NCBI RefSeq assembly: GCF_000282615.1
Contig: NZ_AKIY01000009.1
Location: forward strand, 1 to 38,772
Length of the DNA: 38,772 bases
Direction of reading: 5' to 3'
From: Bradyrhizobium sp. YR681
GTDB taxonomy: Bacteria > Pseudomonadota > Alphaproteobacteria > Rhizobiales > Xanthobacteraceae
The notes beneath the pieces were generated by a model, which saw only the letters and a program-made list of their open reading frames with translations, did not search any database and had not been told where the DNA came from. The translations under genes were made by a program, and so were the position numbers. Positions 1 to 7,893 of the stretch are shown here, piece after piece (the stretch's first letter is position 1; each line of letters begins with the position of its first letter).

Positions 1-193
1 CCCCCAGCCGGCGCGGCTCGGCCTCGCCGTCGAGCGTCTGCTCCCAATCCAGCCGGCTCATGCCGACCACCAGCCGCTTCTCGCTCTGCCGCCAGATGAT
101 GTCGGCGGGCTGGACGCGGGCATCCTGCACATGGGCGGAGATCACAGCGAGATCATCGGCATCAAGCGCGATCATTTTGAGCTGGGGAGACAT
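1..193 (-). CDS. DUF2948 family protein, 3' part missing
   Basis: The start codon (191-193) and the first 64 codons are inside the window and the rest runs off the left edge. The N-terminus reads MSPQLKMIALDADDLAVISA and continues with an IIWRQSEKRLVV stretch. I recognise this as the DUF2948 family, small proteins of unknown function common in Rhizobiales and often near hisD or murA. Nothing in the visible part suggests a catalytic site. It is the first gene to the left of a 78-base gap that separates it from the minus-strand dehydrogenase pair. The family call rests on memory of the N-terminal pattern; the function is unknown. Confidence 0.75.
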   Translation of the reverse strand, partial: MSPQLKMIALDADDLAVISAHVQDARVQPADIIWRQSEKRLVVGMSRLDWEQTLDGEAEPRRLG

Positions 194-271
194 CACCGAC
201 ACTTCTCCTCTCGGGCGATATGGCCCAACGCGCGCGGACGCAGAAATTTCCTTGAGTAACGGGCTGGCCGA

Positions 272-931
272 CTAGATGCTATTGATATCCTCCATCTCCA
301 GCACCTTTCTGGGGTAGCCGACCCGGGCGACATGGATCATGGCGCGGCCCATCTGCTCGGTCGTGGTGGCGAGCCTGGGCGAGAGCCGCCGCAGCACCGA
401 CCACAGCGGCCCGGTTGCGGTATAGACCGCCTGCACCCAGGCCGTCTTGGACCGGACGCCGTGCAGCGGCTGGATCGCGCCGGGCCGGAACATGTAGGCG
501 CCCCTGAACGGCAGCTTGAGCAGATCGTTCTCGGTCTTGCCCTTGACCCGCGCCCACATCCGCGACCCCTGCTCGGTGGAATCGGTGCCGGCGCCCGTGA
601 CATAGGTGAATGTCATCTGCGGATTGAGGCGCGCGAGCGTCGTCGCAGCGGCGAGCGTGAGGTCGTAAGTCAGATGACGGTAGCGCTCCTCACTCATGCC
701 GATCGAGGAGACGCCGAGGCAGAAAAAGCAGGCATCGAAGCCGGTCAGCTTCGGCTCGATCGCCGAATAATCCGTGAAATCGCCATGCATGATCTCCGTG
801 AGCTTGGCGCTGCGCACGCCGGTCGGGCTGCGTCCCACCGCAACCACGCGCTCGACGCCGGGATCGACCAGGCACTCGCGAAGCACACCCTGCCCGACCA
901 TGCCGCTCGCGCCGAAGATGATGACTCGCAT
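272..931 (-). CDS. NAD(P)-binding Rossmann-fold protein (NAD-dependent epimerase/HTATIP2-like)
   Basis: This 219-residue protein begins MRVIIFGASGMVGQGVLREC, an atypical-SDR Rossmann motif (GASGMVG, residues 7-13) at the very N-terminus. Later it has a VTGAG stretch and a FRPGAIQP motif, as in small NAD(P)H-binding epimerase-like proteins. No substrate can be inferred. An upstream in-frame ATG at 961 overlaps the stop of the preceding SDR gene (ATGA at 958-961), so translational coupling and a protein 10 residues longer are possible. I chose 931 because the family motif begins directly at that methionine. It is probably co-transcribed with the SDR gene and so under the same TetR regulator. 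Confidence 0.8.
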   Translation of the reverse strand: MRVIIFGASGMVGQGVLRECLVDPGVERVVAVGRSPTGVRSAKLTEIMHGDFTDYSAIEPKLTGFDACFFCLGVSSIGMSEERYRHLTYDLTLAAATTLARLNPQMTFTYVTGAGTDSTEQGSRMWARVKGKTENDLLKLPFRGAYMFRPGAIQPLHGVRSKTAWVQAVYTATGPLWSVLRRLSPRLATTTEQMGRAMIHVARVGYPRKVLEMEDINSI

Positions 932-957
932 CGGAACGCCCCCAACAGGATCGCGGC

Positions 958-1896
958 TCATGCGGCGACCGCGATCTCGTCGAAGGATACACCGGTCAGC
1001 GTTGCCGAGACATCCCACAACATGGCTGACACCGCAGAATCCTTTGCCTGCGGCATGATCTTCGCCGCCACCGGCGGCCCCTTCAATTCGTAGAACCAGT
1101 TCGGACCGTAATAGCCGCCCGGCTCGGCCGCCGCCGAGGTCGCTGCCAACAAGGTCGGCAGCGCGCCTTCGGCCGCGGAGTGGCTGATGAAAGGCTGAAG
1201 CCACCGGCTCACGCGCGATTGGAAGGTGTCGGCGCCCGGCCCGTTCGGAATGAGATCGGTCCGCGCATAGCCGGGATGCGCGGCAAGGCTCATCAGGCCC
1301 CAGCCGGCCGCGAGGCTGCGGCGCTGCAACTCCAGCGCAAACATCAGCATCGCCAGCTTGGACTGGCAGTAGGCCCGCCACGGCCGATAGGATTTCTTAC
1401 CCTGGAGATCGTCGAAATTGATCGCGCCGGAACGGTGCGCGAGGCTGGAGAGATTGACGATGCGAGGCGCTTTCGCCCGACGCAGCTGCGGCAACAGGCG
1501 CGCCGTCAGGGCATAATGGCCGAGATAATTGGTCCCGAGCTGCATCTCGAAACCGTCCTCGGTCAGCTGCCGCTTCGGCAGCGCCATCACGCCGGCATTG
1601 TTGACCAGGATGTCGAGCTGCTCGTTGCCGGCGGCAAAGCGCCTGGCGAAATCGGCGACGGAGGCGAGGCTGGCGAGGTCGAGATGCTCATAGGCGATCA
1701 GCGCGTTGGGAAACCGTTCGCAAATGCCCTCGATCGCCCGCAGGCCCTTTGCGTCGTTGCGTCCGGTGAGTATGACAATGGCACCGGCGCCCGCCAGCGC
1801 CATCGCCGTCTCGTAACCGAGGCCGCCTGTCGCCCCGGTGACGACGGCGGTCATGCCGCTGAGAGAGGGGATGTCTGCCGTGCTCCAGTCGGTCAT
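958..1896 (-). CDS. Short-chain dehydrogenase/reductase (SDR)
   Basis: A 312-residue oxidoreductase of the retinol-dehydrogenase/WWOX-like SDR type. It shows the TGATGGLG cofactor motif near residue 21, the NNAG motif, a NLSS segment carrying the catalytic serine and a YCQSKLA segment with the catalytic Tyr and Lys. These are the hallmarks of an active NAD(P)-dependent enzyme. The substrate is unknown; the length and the long C-terminal part suit larger hydrophobic alcohols or ketones. The start at 1896 has a GGAGAC Shine-Dalgarno just upstream. It lies divergent from the TetR gene and shares an 83-base spacer with it that contains a palindromic operator, so repression by that regulator is likely. 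Confidence 0.9.
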   Translation of the reverse strand: MTDWSTADIPSLSGMTAVVTGATGGLGYETAMALAGAGAIVILTGRNDAKGLRAIEGICERFPNALIAYEHLDLASLASVADFARRFAAGNEQLDILVNNAGVMALPKRQLTEDGFEMQLGTNYLGHYALTARLLPQLRRAKAPRIVNLSSLAHRSGAINFDDLQGKKSYRPWRAYCQSKLAMLMFALELQRRSLAAGWGLMSLAAHPGYARTDLIPNGPGADTFQSRVSRWLQPFISHSAAEGALPTLLAATSAAAEPGGYYGPNWFYELKGPPVAAKIMPQAKDSAVSAMLWDVSATLTGVSFDEIAVAA

Positions 1897-1939
1897 GCAT
1901 GTCTCCGTTCGGGGCTGGAATAAAGCCCGCGACGGGTCT

Positions 1940-1962
1940 AAATGTGCACTTGGTGCAAATTT
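1940..1962. promoter_or_regulatory. Putative TetR operator between divergent genes
   Basis: A 23-bp near-perfect palindrome: AAAT, one mismatched base, TGCAC, a TTG centre, GTGCA, one mismatched base, ATTT. It lies 43 bases before the SDR start and 17 bases before the tetR start, which suits a site controlling both promoters. Size and symmetry fit a TetR dimer site. Binding is inferred, not shown. Confidence 0.65.
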
Positions 1963-1979
1963 GCAAGAGGTGAAATAAT

Positions 1980-2618
1980 TTGAAGGCTTCGAAGCCCGCC
2001 GGGAGAAGCGCCAAGCCATTGTCGCCGGGAGGAAAATCACCGGCGCCGGGTTTACGCGCGCGCAAGCAGCAGCAGACCCGCGAGCGGCTCAAGCGCGCGG
2101 CGATGGCGCTGTTCCTGGAACGCGGCTTCGAGACCACGACCATCGACGATATCGCAGCCAAAGCGGAGATGTCGCGCCGCAGCTTCTTCCATTACTTCGC
2201 ATCCAAGGAGGACGTGGTCGCCGCCTGGCAGGAGGATGCCGCGGCCGCGCTGGTCGCCGCGATTCTCGCACGGCCCGCGGACGAATCCATGCTCACCGCA
2301 GCGGAGAATGCGATCACAGCCGCGATCAAGCGGATCGACCCGGCCGAGGCGGCCGCGATGTCGCGGCTCAAGCGCGACAATCCCGCACTCCACGCCCGCG
2401 ACCAGCGCAAGTACGAGAAGCTGGAGCAGGCTCTCGCCGAGGGGCTCGCCCAGCGCTCCGGGCGCAAGTCGGACCGGCAGAAGGCGCGCCTCGTCGCCAT
2501 GATCGCCACCGGCGCAATGCGCGTCGGCGGCGAGAGCTGGATCGGCGAAGGCGCGCGCGAGAAGCCGGAAGCTTTCGTGAAGCGCACCTTCGACGCGATC
2601 CGGGCGATATTGAAGTGA
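1980..2618 (+). CDS. TetR/AcrR family transcriptional regulator
   Basis: A 212-residue regulator. An N-terminal basic tail is followed by the TetR helix-turn-helix region (about residues 33-80), including RERLKRAAMALFLERGFETT, the IDDIAAKAEMSRRSFFHYF recognition region and SKEDVV. The C-terminal half is the variable ligand-binding domain. The start is a TTG at 1980, supported by AGAGGTG seven bases upstream; the first in-frame ATG (2103) would remove the start of the DNA-binding domain. It is transcribed away from the SDR/NAD-binding gene pair and probably represses it and itself through the palindrome at 1940-1962. The ligand is unknown. Confidence 0.9.
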   Translation: MKASKPAGRSAKPLSPGGKSPAPGLRARKQQQTRERLKRAAMALFLERGFETTTIDDIAAKAEMSRRSFFHYFASKEDVVAAWQEDAAAALVAAILARPADESMLTAAENAITAAIKRIDPAEAAAMSRLKRDNPALHARDQRKYEKLEQALAEGLAQRSGRKSDRQKARLVAMIATGAMRVGGESWIGEGAREKPEAFVKRTFDAIRAILK

Positions 2619-2650
2619 CTGCTTACCCTCCCTTAGAGGAGGGTAAGCAG
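2619..2650. terminator. Bidirectional hairpin terminator
   Basis: A perfect 13-bp stem (CTGCTTACCCTCC / GGAGGGTAAGCAG) with a six-base loop (CTTAGA). It begins one base after the tetR stop codon and ends ten bases before the stop of the convergent hydrolase gene. It has no long T-run, but its position between two converging genes makes a terminator in both directions likely. Confidence 0.7.
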
Positions 2651-2660
2651 CGACACACCC

Positions 2661-3485
2661 TTACTCCTTGAAAAACGCCAGCAGGTCGGCGTTGATGGTT
2701 TCGGCGTGCGTGGTCGGCATGCCGTGCGGAAAGCCCTTGTAGGTCTTCAGCGTGCCATTCTTGAGCAGCTTCGCCGACAGCGGGGCCGAGTCCGCGTAAG
2801 GCACGATCTGGTCGTCGTCGCCATGCATCACCAGCACGGGCACGTTGATCTTCTTCAGATCCTCGGTGAAGTCGGTCTGCGAGAACGCGACGATGCCGTC
2901 GTAATGCGCTTTGGCGCCGCCCATCATGCCCTGCCGCCACCAGTTCTGGATCACCGCTTCCGACGGTTTTGCGCCGGGACGGTTGTAGCCGTAGAAGGGA
3001 CCCGCGGCGACGTCGCGGTAGAAAGCCGCGCGGCCGGCGGCGAGCTGGACCTGGAAGTCGTCGAACACGCTCTTCGGCAGGCCGCCGAGATTGGCCGCGG
3101 TCTGCACCATCAGCGGCGGCACCGCCGAGAGGATCGCGGCCTTCGCCACCCGGCTCTCGCCGTGACGCGCGATGTAATGCACGACCTCGCCACCACCGGT
3201 GGAGTGGCCGACATGGATGGCATTCTTCAGATCGAGATGTGCGGTGACCGCTGCGAGATCGTCGGCATAATGATCCATGTCGTGACCATCGGCGACCTGC
3301 GACGAGCGGCCGTGGCCGCGGCGGTCATGGGCGACGACACGATAGCCGCGCGTGACGAAGTACATCATCTGCGCGTCCCAATCGTCGGAAGACAACGGCC
3401 AGCCATGGCTGAACACGATCGGCTGGCCCTCGCCCCAGTCCTTGAAAAAGATCTCGACGCCGTCTTTCGTGGTGATGGTGGGCAT
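2661..3485 (-). CDS. Alpha/beta hydrolase, cofactor-free (non-heme) chloroperoxidase type
   Basis: A 274-residue alpha/beta hydrolase that aligns along its length with the bacterial non-heme haloperoxidases (about 274 residues). It shows the oxyanion-hole FSHGWPLS region, DRRGHGRS, the nucleophile elbow GHSTGGG (Ser95), the acid HGDDDQIVP (Asp225) and the catalytic PHG histidine (His254). Members usually act as esterases or perhydrolases in vivo, and peroxidase activity in vitro comes from peracid formation. No signal peptide is visible, so it is cytoplasmic. The start is supported by AAGGAG seven bases upstream. It is a single gene ending at the hairpin shared with the TetR gene. Confidence 0.9.
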   Translation of the reverse strand: MPTITTKDGVEIFFKDWGEGQPIVFSHGWPLSSDDWDAQMMYFVTRGYRVVAHDRRGHGRSSQVADGHDMDHYADDLAAVTAHLDLKNAIHVGHSTGGGEVVHYIARHGESRVAKAAILSAVPPLMVQTAANLGGLPKSVFDDFQVQLAAGRAAFYRDVAAGPFYGYNRPGAKPSEAVIQNWWRQGMMGGAKAHYDGIVAFSQTDFTEDLKKINVPVLVMHGDDDQIVPYADSAPLSAKLLKNGTLKTYKGFPHGMPTTHAETINADLLAFFKE

Positions 3486-3600
3486 GAATGGCTCCTTCAG
3501 TGAGAATCAATCCGGGGCTCGCAACAACGCGAGCCGGCAACACGGATATGGTTGTGCGATGTCGCGAGGTCGATGCCGCGCACCGACCGCGAACGTGCGA

Positions 3601-4119
3601 TCAGGCAAACGTCATCGGCTTGTAGCGACGCCAGGCGCCGACGGTCAGCACCACGAAGAACACCAGCACGATGCCCTGCACCACGGCGAACACGGGGCCT
3701 CCCGGCGGATTCGGCGGCACGGCAGGCGCGAGCGCGGCGAGCGCCGGCACCTTCAGGAACGACTGGATCACCAGCACGAAGCAGTTGAAATAGAGCGAGA
3801 TCATCGCGGTCACGATGTAGACCGGACGCCAGACGCCTCTGAGCTTCATGCCGTACAGCGCGAGGCAGGCAATCGCGAGCAGCACCAGCGAGATGATGCC
3901 GATGATGTGCGAGGGCAGCAGCTTTTCGGTCAGAAGCGGCGGAATCGGAAAGCCGGTCGCGCTGGTGAGAATCGTGAACAGCAGGAAGATCGCGGTGAGG
4001 CCCGGCATCGGCTTCGAGCCGAGCAGGCCGAACATCACGATGAGGCCCGCGACAATGCCGATCAGGCTGATGATGACATGGACCAATACGAAGGCGTGCA
4101 GGCTTAATCCAAGGACCAT
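3601..4119 (-). CDS. Conserved four-helix membrane protein
   Basis: A 172-residue hydrophobic protein with about four predicted transmembrane helices: residues 7-32, 40-56, 70-90 and 145-163, with another hydrophobic stretch near 102-120. A proline-rich segment (PAVPPNPPGGP) lies before the last helix, and the C-terminus is basic (WRRYKP). No catalytic or transport motif is visible. The start has AGGAGA nine bases upstream. It follows no obvious operon partner: the EthD gene lies 278 bases upstream beyond a palindromic repeat, and the hydrolase lies 115 bases downstream. Its function is unknown. Confidence 0.75.
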   Translation of the reverse strand: MVLGLSLHAFVLVHVIISLIGIVAGLIVMFGLLGSKPMPGLTAIFLLFTILTSATGFPIPPLLTEKLLPSHIIGIISLVLLAIACLALYGMKLRGVWRPVYIVTAMISLYFNCFVLVIQSFLKVPALAALAPAVPPNPPGGPVFAVVQGIVLVFFVVLTVGAWRRYKPMTFA

Positions 4120-4287
4120 GTCATTTCTCCTACTCTCGGCGCCGAGATCAGTGGATTGATATTACGGTCCTCATCGGATTGCCACATGCTCCCGTGTCAC
4201 AGGTTCGCGTGCAGCCATGCGTCGTCGTGCGAATCGACAAACGCATGGCTGAATTTTTTGCAACGCTGTCGCAAACGGCGGCAGTTT

Positions 4288-4376
4288 TGTAGCCCGGATG
4301 GAGCGCAGCGAAATCCGGGGGTCTCGCGGGTGGATGGCGCTGTCCCGGATTGCGCTGCGCTCCATCCGGGCTACAA
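4288..4376. repeat. Palindromic repeat, family A (REP-like)
   Basis: An 89-base element with two inverted arms of about 32 bases (TGTAGCCCGGATGGAGCGC and its complement at the far end) that differ at one position; the inner part is unpaired. It fills the gap between the membrane protein gene and the EthD gene. The arm type GTAGCCCGGATG is a dispersed repeat known to me from Bradyrhizobium and other proteobacterial genomes. Confidence 0.75.
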
Positions 4377-4397
4377 GGTCTTCGACGAAAGTTGGAC

Positions 4398-4706
4398 TCA
4401 CACTTCCTTGGTGTCGAAGATCAGGAGGTCGGCGCCGCCGCTGGCGAATTTCGGCACGTCAGCGCCGGTCGCCTTGCCTTCCGGGCTGCCGAATGCCGCC
4501 TGGATGTCGGCCACGCTGTCGAAAGTGAGAATGGCGACGAGATGGATTCCTGAAGGCCCCGCGGGAGAGGCGACCGGCCCCTTGCTGACGGCGTATTTCT
4601 TCAGGCCGGGAAGTTTTTTCGCGAGCGGAATGTGGGTCTCGGCATAGTATTTGTCGAAGGCAGCAGCATCCTGGGGCGTCTTGTAGAGCACGACGATTTC
4701 AGCCAT
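4398..4706 (-). CDS. EthD family protein
   Basis: A 102-residue protein that starts MAEIVVLYKTPQDAAAFDKY and contains ETHIPLAKKLPGL, the pattern of the EthD dimeric alpha-beta barrel family (named after an ethyl tert-butyl ether degradation protein). Family members are small ferredoxin-like-fold proteins of about 100 residues; some are enzymes or accessory factors and most are unassigned. The start at 4706 is chosen because GGGAGGA lies immediately upstream. It stands alone, separated from the flavoprotein gene by about 130 bases and from the membrane protein by a palindromic repeat. Confidence 0.85.
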   Translation of the reverse strand: MAEIVVLYKTPQDAAAFDKYYAETHIPLAKKLPGLKKYAVSKGPVASPAGPSGIHLVAILTFDSVADIQAAFGSPEGKATGADVPKFASGGADLLIFDTKEV

Positions 4707-4834
4707 TTGGTCCTCCCTTTCGAATCTTTTGTTGGTTCCACGGGCAATGCGCTTCGCGGGCGCGACGATAGTCCGTGGGACGCGGCAAAACCGCAAGCCT
4801 CATTCGGCTTGCCGTTCGCTTGTCTTGTTCTTGA

Positions 4835-6553
4835 CTAAAGCGCCGGTTTTGCGGCGTCGCCGAGATAGCCGTGCAGGGAGGCCACGACCTGCGCGCCCTC
4901 GCCGATGGCACCGCCGACGCGCTTGACCGAGCCGGAGCGGACGTCGCCGACGGCGTAGACGCCGGGCACGGAGGTTTCCAGCGGCGCCACCAGCTTGCCC
5001 TGATTCAGCTCGGACTGCGCGCCCGTGACGACGAAGCCGCCGCGATCGAGCGTGACGCCGCAGCCGTCGAGCCAGTTGGTGGCGGGATCGGCGCCGACGA
5101 ACAAAAAGAGATTCCTGATGTCGGCGGAATCCTCGTCATCGGACAGCCGGCTCTTCCAGCGGATGCGCCGCAGCAGCGAGGCCTCGTCGCCCTCGAGCGC
5201 GGTGATCTCGGTGTTGAACATCAATTCGATGTTCGGCGTCGCTTCGATGCGCTCGATGAGATAGCGCGACATGCTGGCGCCCAAGCCGCCGCCGCGGATG
5301 ATCATCAGCACGCGCTTTGCATGGCCCGACAGGAACACGGCGGCCTGGCCGGCCGAATTGCCGGCGCCGACCAGAGCGACTTCCTCGCCGGCGCACAGCT
5401 TCGCCTCGACCGGAGACGCCCAGTACCAGACGCCGCGGCCCTCGAATTTGCCGAGGTTCTCGATCTCCGGGCGGCGATAGCGCGCGCCGCTGGCGACCAC
5501 GACCGCGCGCGAGCGCAGGGGATCGCTGCCGTCGAGCGTCACCGCAAAGGCACCGTCCTTGCGCGTGCAGTCGAGCGACTTCACCGTGACAGGGATCATG
5601 ATCTCGGCGCCGAACTTCTGCGCCTGGTTGAACGCGCGCGCCGTCAGCGCTTGGCCCGAAATGCCGGTCGGAAAGCCCAGATAGTTTTCGATACGGGCGC
5701 TGGCGCCGGCCTGGCCGCCGAAGGCGCGGGTGTCGAGCACGGCGACCGAAAGGCCTTCGGAGGCCGCATACACCGCGGTGGCGAGCCCGGCCGGTCCGCA
5801 GCCGACGATCGCGACGTCGTAGATGCGGTCGTCGCTGGGGCCGCCGATCATGCCGATCGCGCGCGCGACCTCGGTTTCGCTGGGGTTACGCAGCACCTCG
5901 CCGCTCGCCGCGACCACCAGCGGCCAGTCTTCCGGCTTGGGCGAATAGCGCGCGATCAATTCGGCGGCGTCGCGGTCGCGCTCGGGATCGAGCAGATGAT
6001 GCGGCTGGCCGTTGCGGGTGAGGAAACCCTGCAGGCGCACCACGCCGGCCGAATGCGAGGGACCGATCAGCACCACACCGCCGACGCCACCCTGAAGCAG
6101 ATTGACCCGGCGCAGGATCAGCGCGCGCATGATGCGCTCGCCGAGCTCGGCTTCGGCGACCAGCAGCGCGCGCAGGCGCGGGGGCGGCAACAGCAGCGTC
6201 TCGACCTCTCCTTCGGCGCGGCCGTCGACCAGCGCCGGCCGGCCGGAGAGCTGGCTGAGCTCGGCCAGGAATTGCCCCGGCCCCTGGTCGATCAGCGGGG
6301 TCACATGGCCGAGCCCGTCGCGCTGGGTGATGGCGACGTGCCCCTTCAGCACGACGAACATGCCCGGCCCGGGCTTGCCGGTCTCGAACAGGAATTCGCC
6401 GTCGGCGTAGTTGCGGACCTCGCCAAAATTCCGCATGCGCTCGATCTCGGCCGATGTCAGCGTCGGAAAGGTCTGTTCAGGGCGCGTGAACTGCGCCATC
6501 TGCGGATCACCCTCGGTTCGCTGCTGCTCGTCCTGCCCCATTGCCACGTCCAT
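4835..6553 (-). CDS. Cyclic-nucleotide-binding, TrxR-like FAD-dependent oxidoreductase
   Basis: A 572-residue three-part protein. Residues about 30-150 are a cyclic-nucleotide-binding/Crp-like domain, residues about 158-235 look like a thioredoxin/glutaredoxin-fold domain, and residues 245-572 are a thioredoxin-reductase-like flavoprotein with VGCGPAGLA (250-258) for FAD and VGAGNSAGQAA (396-406) for NAD(P)H, plus the C-terminal GVYAVGDVR motif. Both usual cysteine pairs are absent: the Trx-fold domain has GPSHSAG, and the TrxR site normally reading CATC is WYWASPVE (377-384). So disulfide reduction is doubtful, and electron transfer to another acceptor is more likely. The start is uncertain; ATG 6499 has a better Shine-Dalgarno (GAGGGTG), giving 554 residues. 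Confidence 0.88.
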   Translation of the reverse strand: MDVAMGQDEQQRTEGDPQMAQFTRPEQTFPTLTSAEIERMRNFGEVRNYADGEFLFETGKPGPGMFVVLKGHVAITQRDGLGHVTPLIDQGPGQFLAELSQLSGRPALVDGRAEGEVETLLLPPPRLRALLVAEAELGERIMRALILRRVNLLQGGVGGVVLIGPSHSAGVVRLQGFLTRNGQPHHLLDPERDRDAAELIARYSPKPEDWPLVVAASGEVLRNPSETEVARAIGMIGGPSDDRIYDVAIVGCGPAGLATAVYAASEGLSVAVLDTRAFGGQAGASARIENYLGFPTGISGQALTARAFNQAQKFGAEIMIPVTVKSLDCTRKDGAFAVTLDGSDPLRSRAVVVASGARYRRPEIENLGKFEGRGVWYWASPVEAKLCAGEEVALVGAGNSAGQAAVFLSGHAKRVLMIIRGGGLGASMSRYLIERIEATPNIELMFNTEITALEGDEASLLRRIRWKSRLSDDEDSADIRNLFLFVGADPATNWLDGCGVTLDRGGFVVTGAQSELNQGKLVAPLETSVPGVYAVGDVRSGSVKRVGGAIGEGAQVVASLHGYLGDAAKPAL

Positions 6554-6581
6554 GCACTCCAAAAATTCCAATCGCCGGTGT

Positions 6582-6770
6582 TCAATCGCTGGTCTTGCCG
6601 GCGGTCCCCTCATTTGGGGAGCCATCGTCATTCTGCGAGGGGTCGGCACTTGCGGCGCGTTCGCGCGCCTGCAGCTTCCGCCGCTTCAGGTTTTCGCGCA
6701 GCGCCGATTTCAGCCGGTCGTCCCGCGCCCCCCTCGCCTGCCTCGTGCTCTTGTCGGTCTCGTCAGCCAT
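6582..6770 (-). CDS. Small conserved hypothetical protein, basic and disordered
   Basis: A 62-residue, highly charged protein starting MADETDKSTRQARGARDDRL and containing ALRENLKRRKLQARER. The pattern DRLKxALRENLKRRKxQAR recurs in many short Rhizobiales proteins that I know only as hypotheticals. A helical basic middle and a disordered, Asp/Ser/Gly-rich tail are seen; no catalytic motif is present. It lies 28 bases upstream of the flavoprotein start on the same strand and may share its transcript. The start has only a weak ribosome-binding site. Confidence 0.7.
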   Translation of the reverse strand: MADETDKSTRQARGARDDRLKSALRENLKRRKLQARERAASADPSQNDDGSPNEGTAGKTSD

Positions 6771-7087
6771 CACCGGTCCATACAGCGCTCCGCGATAACA
6801 TGCCCAGCGAATAAGGCAGCTCAAGAGGCCCGTTGCGATCCGATCGTGCGAAACTCAAAATGGACCGGCCGCAATGGCGCGGCCAACTGGCCAGTTGGCC
6901 GGGGACAAGCGGAACCCAAATCGGCGGAAAGTCGGTACTTCCACCTGAAAACGGGCATTTTGGCTCCGATATCGACCCGTTTTTCTCATTTTGGCGGAGC
7001 CAGCAAGCTTGCACAGGAGGGGGGCTTGTGGCAGATATCGGCCCGCTTGGTAGGCCCCTGTGGCGGCCGATTCTTACCTCAGCACAT
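6771..7087. other. Gene-free gap before tRNA-Thr, with a 22-bp palindrome
   Basis: There is no convincing coding sequence in these 317 bases. They hold the promoter region of the tRNA, a perfect 22-bp palindrome at 6880-6901 and an 8-bp inverted repeat (TGGCTCCG at 6961 and CGGAGCCA at 6995). Short open frames here lack start signals and family resemblance. Confidence 0.6.
6880..6901. repeat. Perfect 22-bp palindrome
   Basis: The core GGCCAACTGGCCAGTTGGCC reads the same on both strands and is extended by one more C/G pair. It has no loop, which suits a protein-binding site better than an RNA hairpin. It lies 110 bases upstream of the small hypothetical gene start and 187 bases upstream of the tRNA. 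The binding partner is unknown. Confidence 0.6.
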
Positions 7088-7162
7088 GCTGCCGTAGCTC
7101 AGTGGTAGAGCACTCCATTGGTAATGGAGAGGTCGACAGTTCAATCCTGTCTGGCAGCACCA
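7088..7162 (+). tRNA. tRNA-Thr (anticodon GGT), CCA encoded
   Basis: A complete cloverleaf. The acceptor stem is GCTGCCG with TGGCAGC, the D arm contains AGCTCAGTGGTAGAGC, the anticodon stem CTCCA/TGGAG encloses TTGGTAA with anticodon GGT, and the T arm has GACAG/CTGTC around TTCAATC. The discriminator is A, followed by an encoded CCA. GGT reads threonine ACC/ACU codons. Confidence 0.97.
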
Positions 7163-7893
7163 TTCTCTTCAGTTCAATCACACATGAAGCGGCATTCTCG
7201 CGGCTCGAAACGCCCGAGTTCTGCTCTCCTCGTTCGCCCTCCTCTGTGAAGAGGGCGCAGGGAAGGCCGGGTGCCGGCTGGCACCCGTGATCCGCTGCGC
7301 GAAGGATTTGCACACGCAAATGCGCAGGCGGAAAAACAGGTGGGCCGGAAAACACCCGGCCTTCCCTGCGCGATGGGTTGACGGCTTATACGCGCTCTCC
7401 CCGAAGCCGAGTTCCTTCTGGCCTCCGTCACCTCGCGAATTGGCGATGTCTCAAGACCCGGTCGAGCCCCGATCCATCTCCGCAAGGCTTGACCGTAGCA
7501 ACGACGGTCAGGACCACGCGCTTTCGCCGTACGCAGCTGGCCCGGCTTCGCTTTAGTAGCTTCGCCGGACCTAAGCGCCGTCCGTCTGCACGGAGCAAGA
7601 CCTCACGAGGTTCATCTCGCCCTGGTCCCGCCTTCACGTGCCCGGCACTGCCGCGTCCACCGCACCCCGACCCACGTTCGTTGCGACGTACGATCGCCCC
7701 TCTCCTCGGGCCGGGATGGCGGAATAGTGCCGCAAATCCGAATTTCGGTAAAGTGGAATATTTTTGTGAAGGGTGATTGACGGAGTTTTGCGGGAGGGCG
7801 GTGTTTTGCCCGACGGGTCAGGATCGGACCGCACAGGTAAGGTTAATTCTTCCTTTCGATTGTCGGTAAAGTTTTATCTATTATCGTCGGGCC
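7163..7893. other. Gene-free, repeat-rich region after tRNA-Thr
   Basis: No supportable gene is seen in about 730 bases. The part from 7255 to 7371 is a structured inverted repeat (listed separately). The part from about 7370 to 7790 resembles, from memory, a recurrent intergenic sequence of Bradyrhizobium that is often mis-annotated as short proteins (frames reading like LTAY.LSP... or QDHALSP). Open frames on both strands overlap each other without ribosome-binding sites, as expected for non-coding repeated DNA. Confidence 0.55.
7255..7371. repeat. Structured inverted-repeat element with 19-bp perfect arms
   Basis: The arms GCGCAGGGAAGGCCGGGTG (7255-7273) and its exact complement (7353-7371) enclose 79 bases. 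Nested inside are smaller hairpins: GGGTGCC-GGCT-GGCACCC overlapping the first arm and TTTGC-ACAC-GCAAA further in. The transcript of either strand would fold strongly. It may be a mobile palindromic unit or a structured RNA; nothing shows transcription. Confidence 0.7.

Noticed and set aside
4156..4647. A 163-codon plus-strand frame
   Set aside because: It runs through palindromic repeat A and antisense to the EthD gene; its middle resembles the usual false translation of that repeat.
4871..6814. A 647-codon open frame on the plus strand
   Set aside because: It is antisense to the flavoprotein, has a His/Gln/Arg/Ala-rich composition typical of shadow frames in GC-rich genes, and shows no domain.
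7287..7776. Overlapping frames of 89 and 132 codons after the tRNA
   Set aside because: They resemble the spurious proteins often predicted in a recurrent non-coding Bradyrhizobium sequence; they overlap each other and have no ribosome-binding site.
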